Origin: Clostridiales bacterium
GTDB lineage: Bacteria > Bacillota > Clostridia > Oscillospirales > JAAYXM01
Assembly (NCBI GenBank): GCA_012515925.1
Contig: JAAYXM010000044.1
Span: forward strand, 1-5,536
DNA length: 5,536 bases
Direction of reading: 5' to 3'
Shown here: in pieces, positions 5,429 to 5,536 of the stretch
How the letters are laid out: each line of letters starts with the position of its first letter
Numbering within the stretch: the stretch's first letter is position 1
Translations under genes and position numbers: made by a program
Notes under the pieces: model-generated
What the model was told of the DNA's origin: nothing
The model's database searches: none
Seen by the model: the letters and a program-made list of their open reading frames with translations, nothing else

Positions 5429-5536
5429 GGTACATAAATCCTGTGAATGCCGATTCAAAAACAAGGCGTTTCGTCTCGATAATATCAGCATCGAAATGCC
5501 GGAAGCGAATGTTGTGGTAAGCATTCCGGAGGAGGT
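5421..5536 (+). CDS. fliH: Flagellar assembly protein FliH, N-terminal fragment cut by window end
   Basis: The frame starts at TTG 5421, overlaps the end of fliG by 8 bases and stays open to the window end, giving 38 visible codons. The start reads (M)SKVHKS, like the SKVIKS-type start of Firmicute FliH proteins. The visible residues up to SIPEE are otherwise variable, as expected for the FliH N-terminus, which binds the C-ring. FliH is the stator-like partner and regulator of the export ATPase FliI. fliH is also the gene that normally follows fliG in this operon. TTG is the earliest possible start because a TAA in this frame ends at 5420. An in-frame ATG at 5496 would lose the conserved start and lacks a ribosome binding site. 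The call rests mainly on position and the short N-terminal motif, since the diagnostic C-terminal region is not visible. Confidence 0.8.
   Translation, partial: MSKVHKSCECRFKNKAFRLDNISIEMPEANVVVSIPEE

Overview
The window is a stretch of flagellar basal-body operon, probably from a Gram-positive bacterium of the Clostridia (Firmicutes). All genes lie on the + strand and are packed with almost no spacers. The assignment rests on several signs. Ile is often ATA and Arg is often AGG/AGA. Strong purine-rich ribosome binding sites precede most genes. No P- or L-ring genes are seen. A FliK-like gene and a soluble FlhB-like gene are paired, an arrangement known from Bacillus subtilis (ylqG-ylqH). Here the pair sits directly in front of the flgB-flgC-fliE-fliF-fliG-fliH order typical of Firmicutes. 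Family names are assigned by reading motifs; no database search was run.

Layout: (1) positions 2-790, the 3' part of a gene whose C-terminal region looks like the FliK (hook-length control) C-terminal domain; (2) 846-1106, a small soluble protein matching only the cytoplasmic domain of FlhB after its autocleavage site; (3) 1120-1707, a lytic transglycosylase (SLT domain) without a signal peptide, overlapping the next gene by 26 bases; (4) 1682-2080 flgB and 2083-2505 flgC, proximal rod proteins; (5) 2530-2817 fliE, the adaptor between MS-ring and rod; (6) 2867-4405 fliF, the MS-ring; (7) 4415-5428 fliG, the rotor protein; (8) 5421 to the window end, the first codons of fliH, starting at TTG.

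The genes form an assembly line. FliF makes the membrane ring. FliG sits on its cytoplasmic face and interacts with the stator. FliH begins the export-ATPase block that presumably continues beyond the window. FliE, FlgB and FlgC build the inner rod. The transglycosylase is well placed to open peptidoglycan for the rod. The FliK-like/FlhB-like pair may bear on export substrate specificity. No convincing promoter, terminator, RNA gene, mobile element, CRISPR array or significant repeat was seen. The largest intergenic gaps are 55 bases (791-845) and 49 bases (2818-2866), so the region is most likely one polycistronic transcript started upstream. The points most worth a second look are the FliK-like/mini-FlhB pair and the signal-less transglycosylase.
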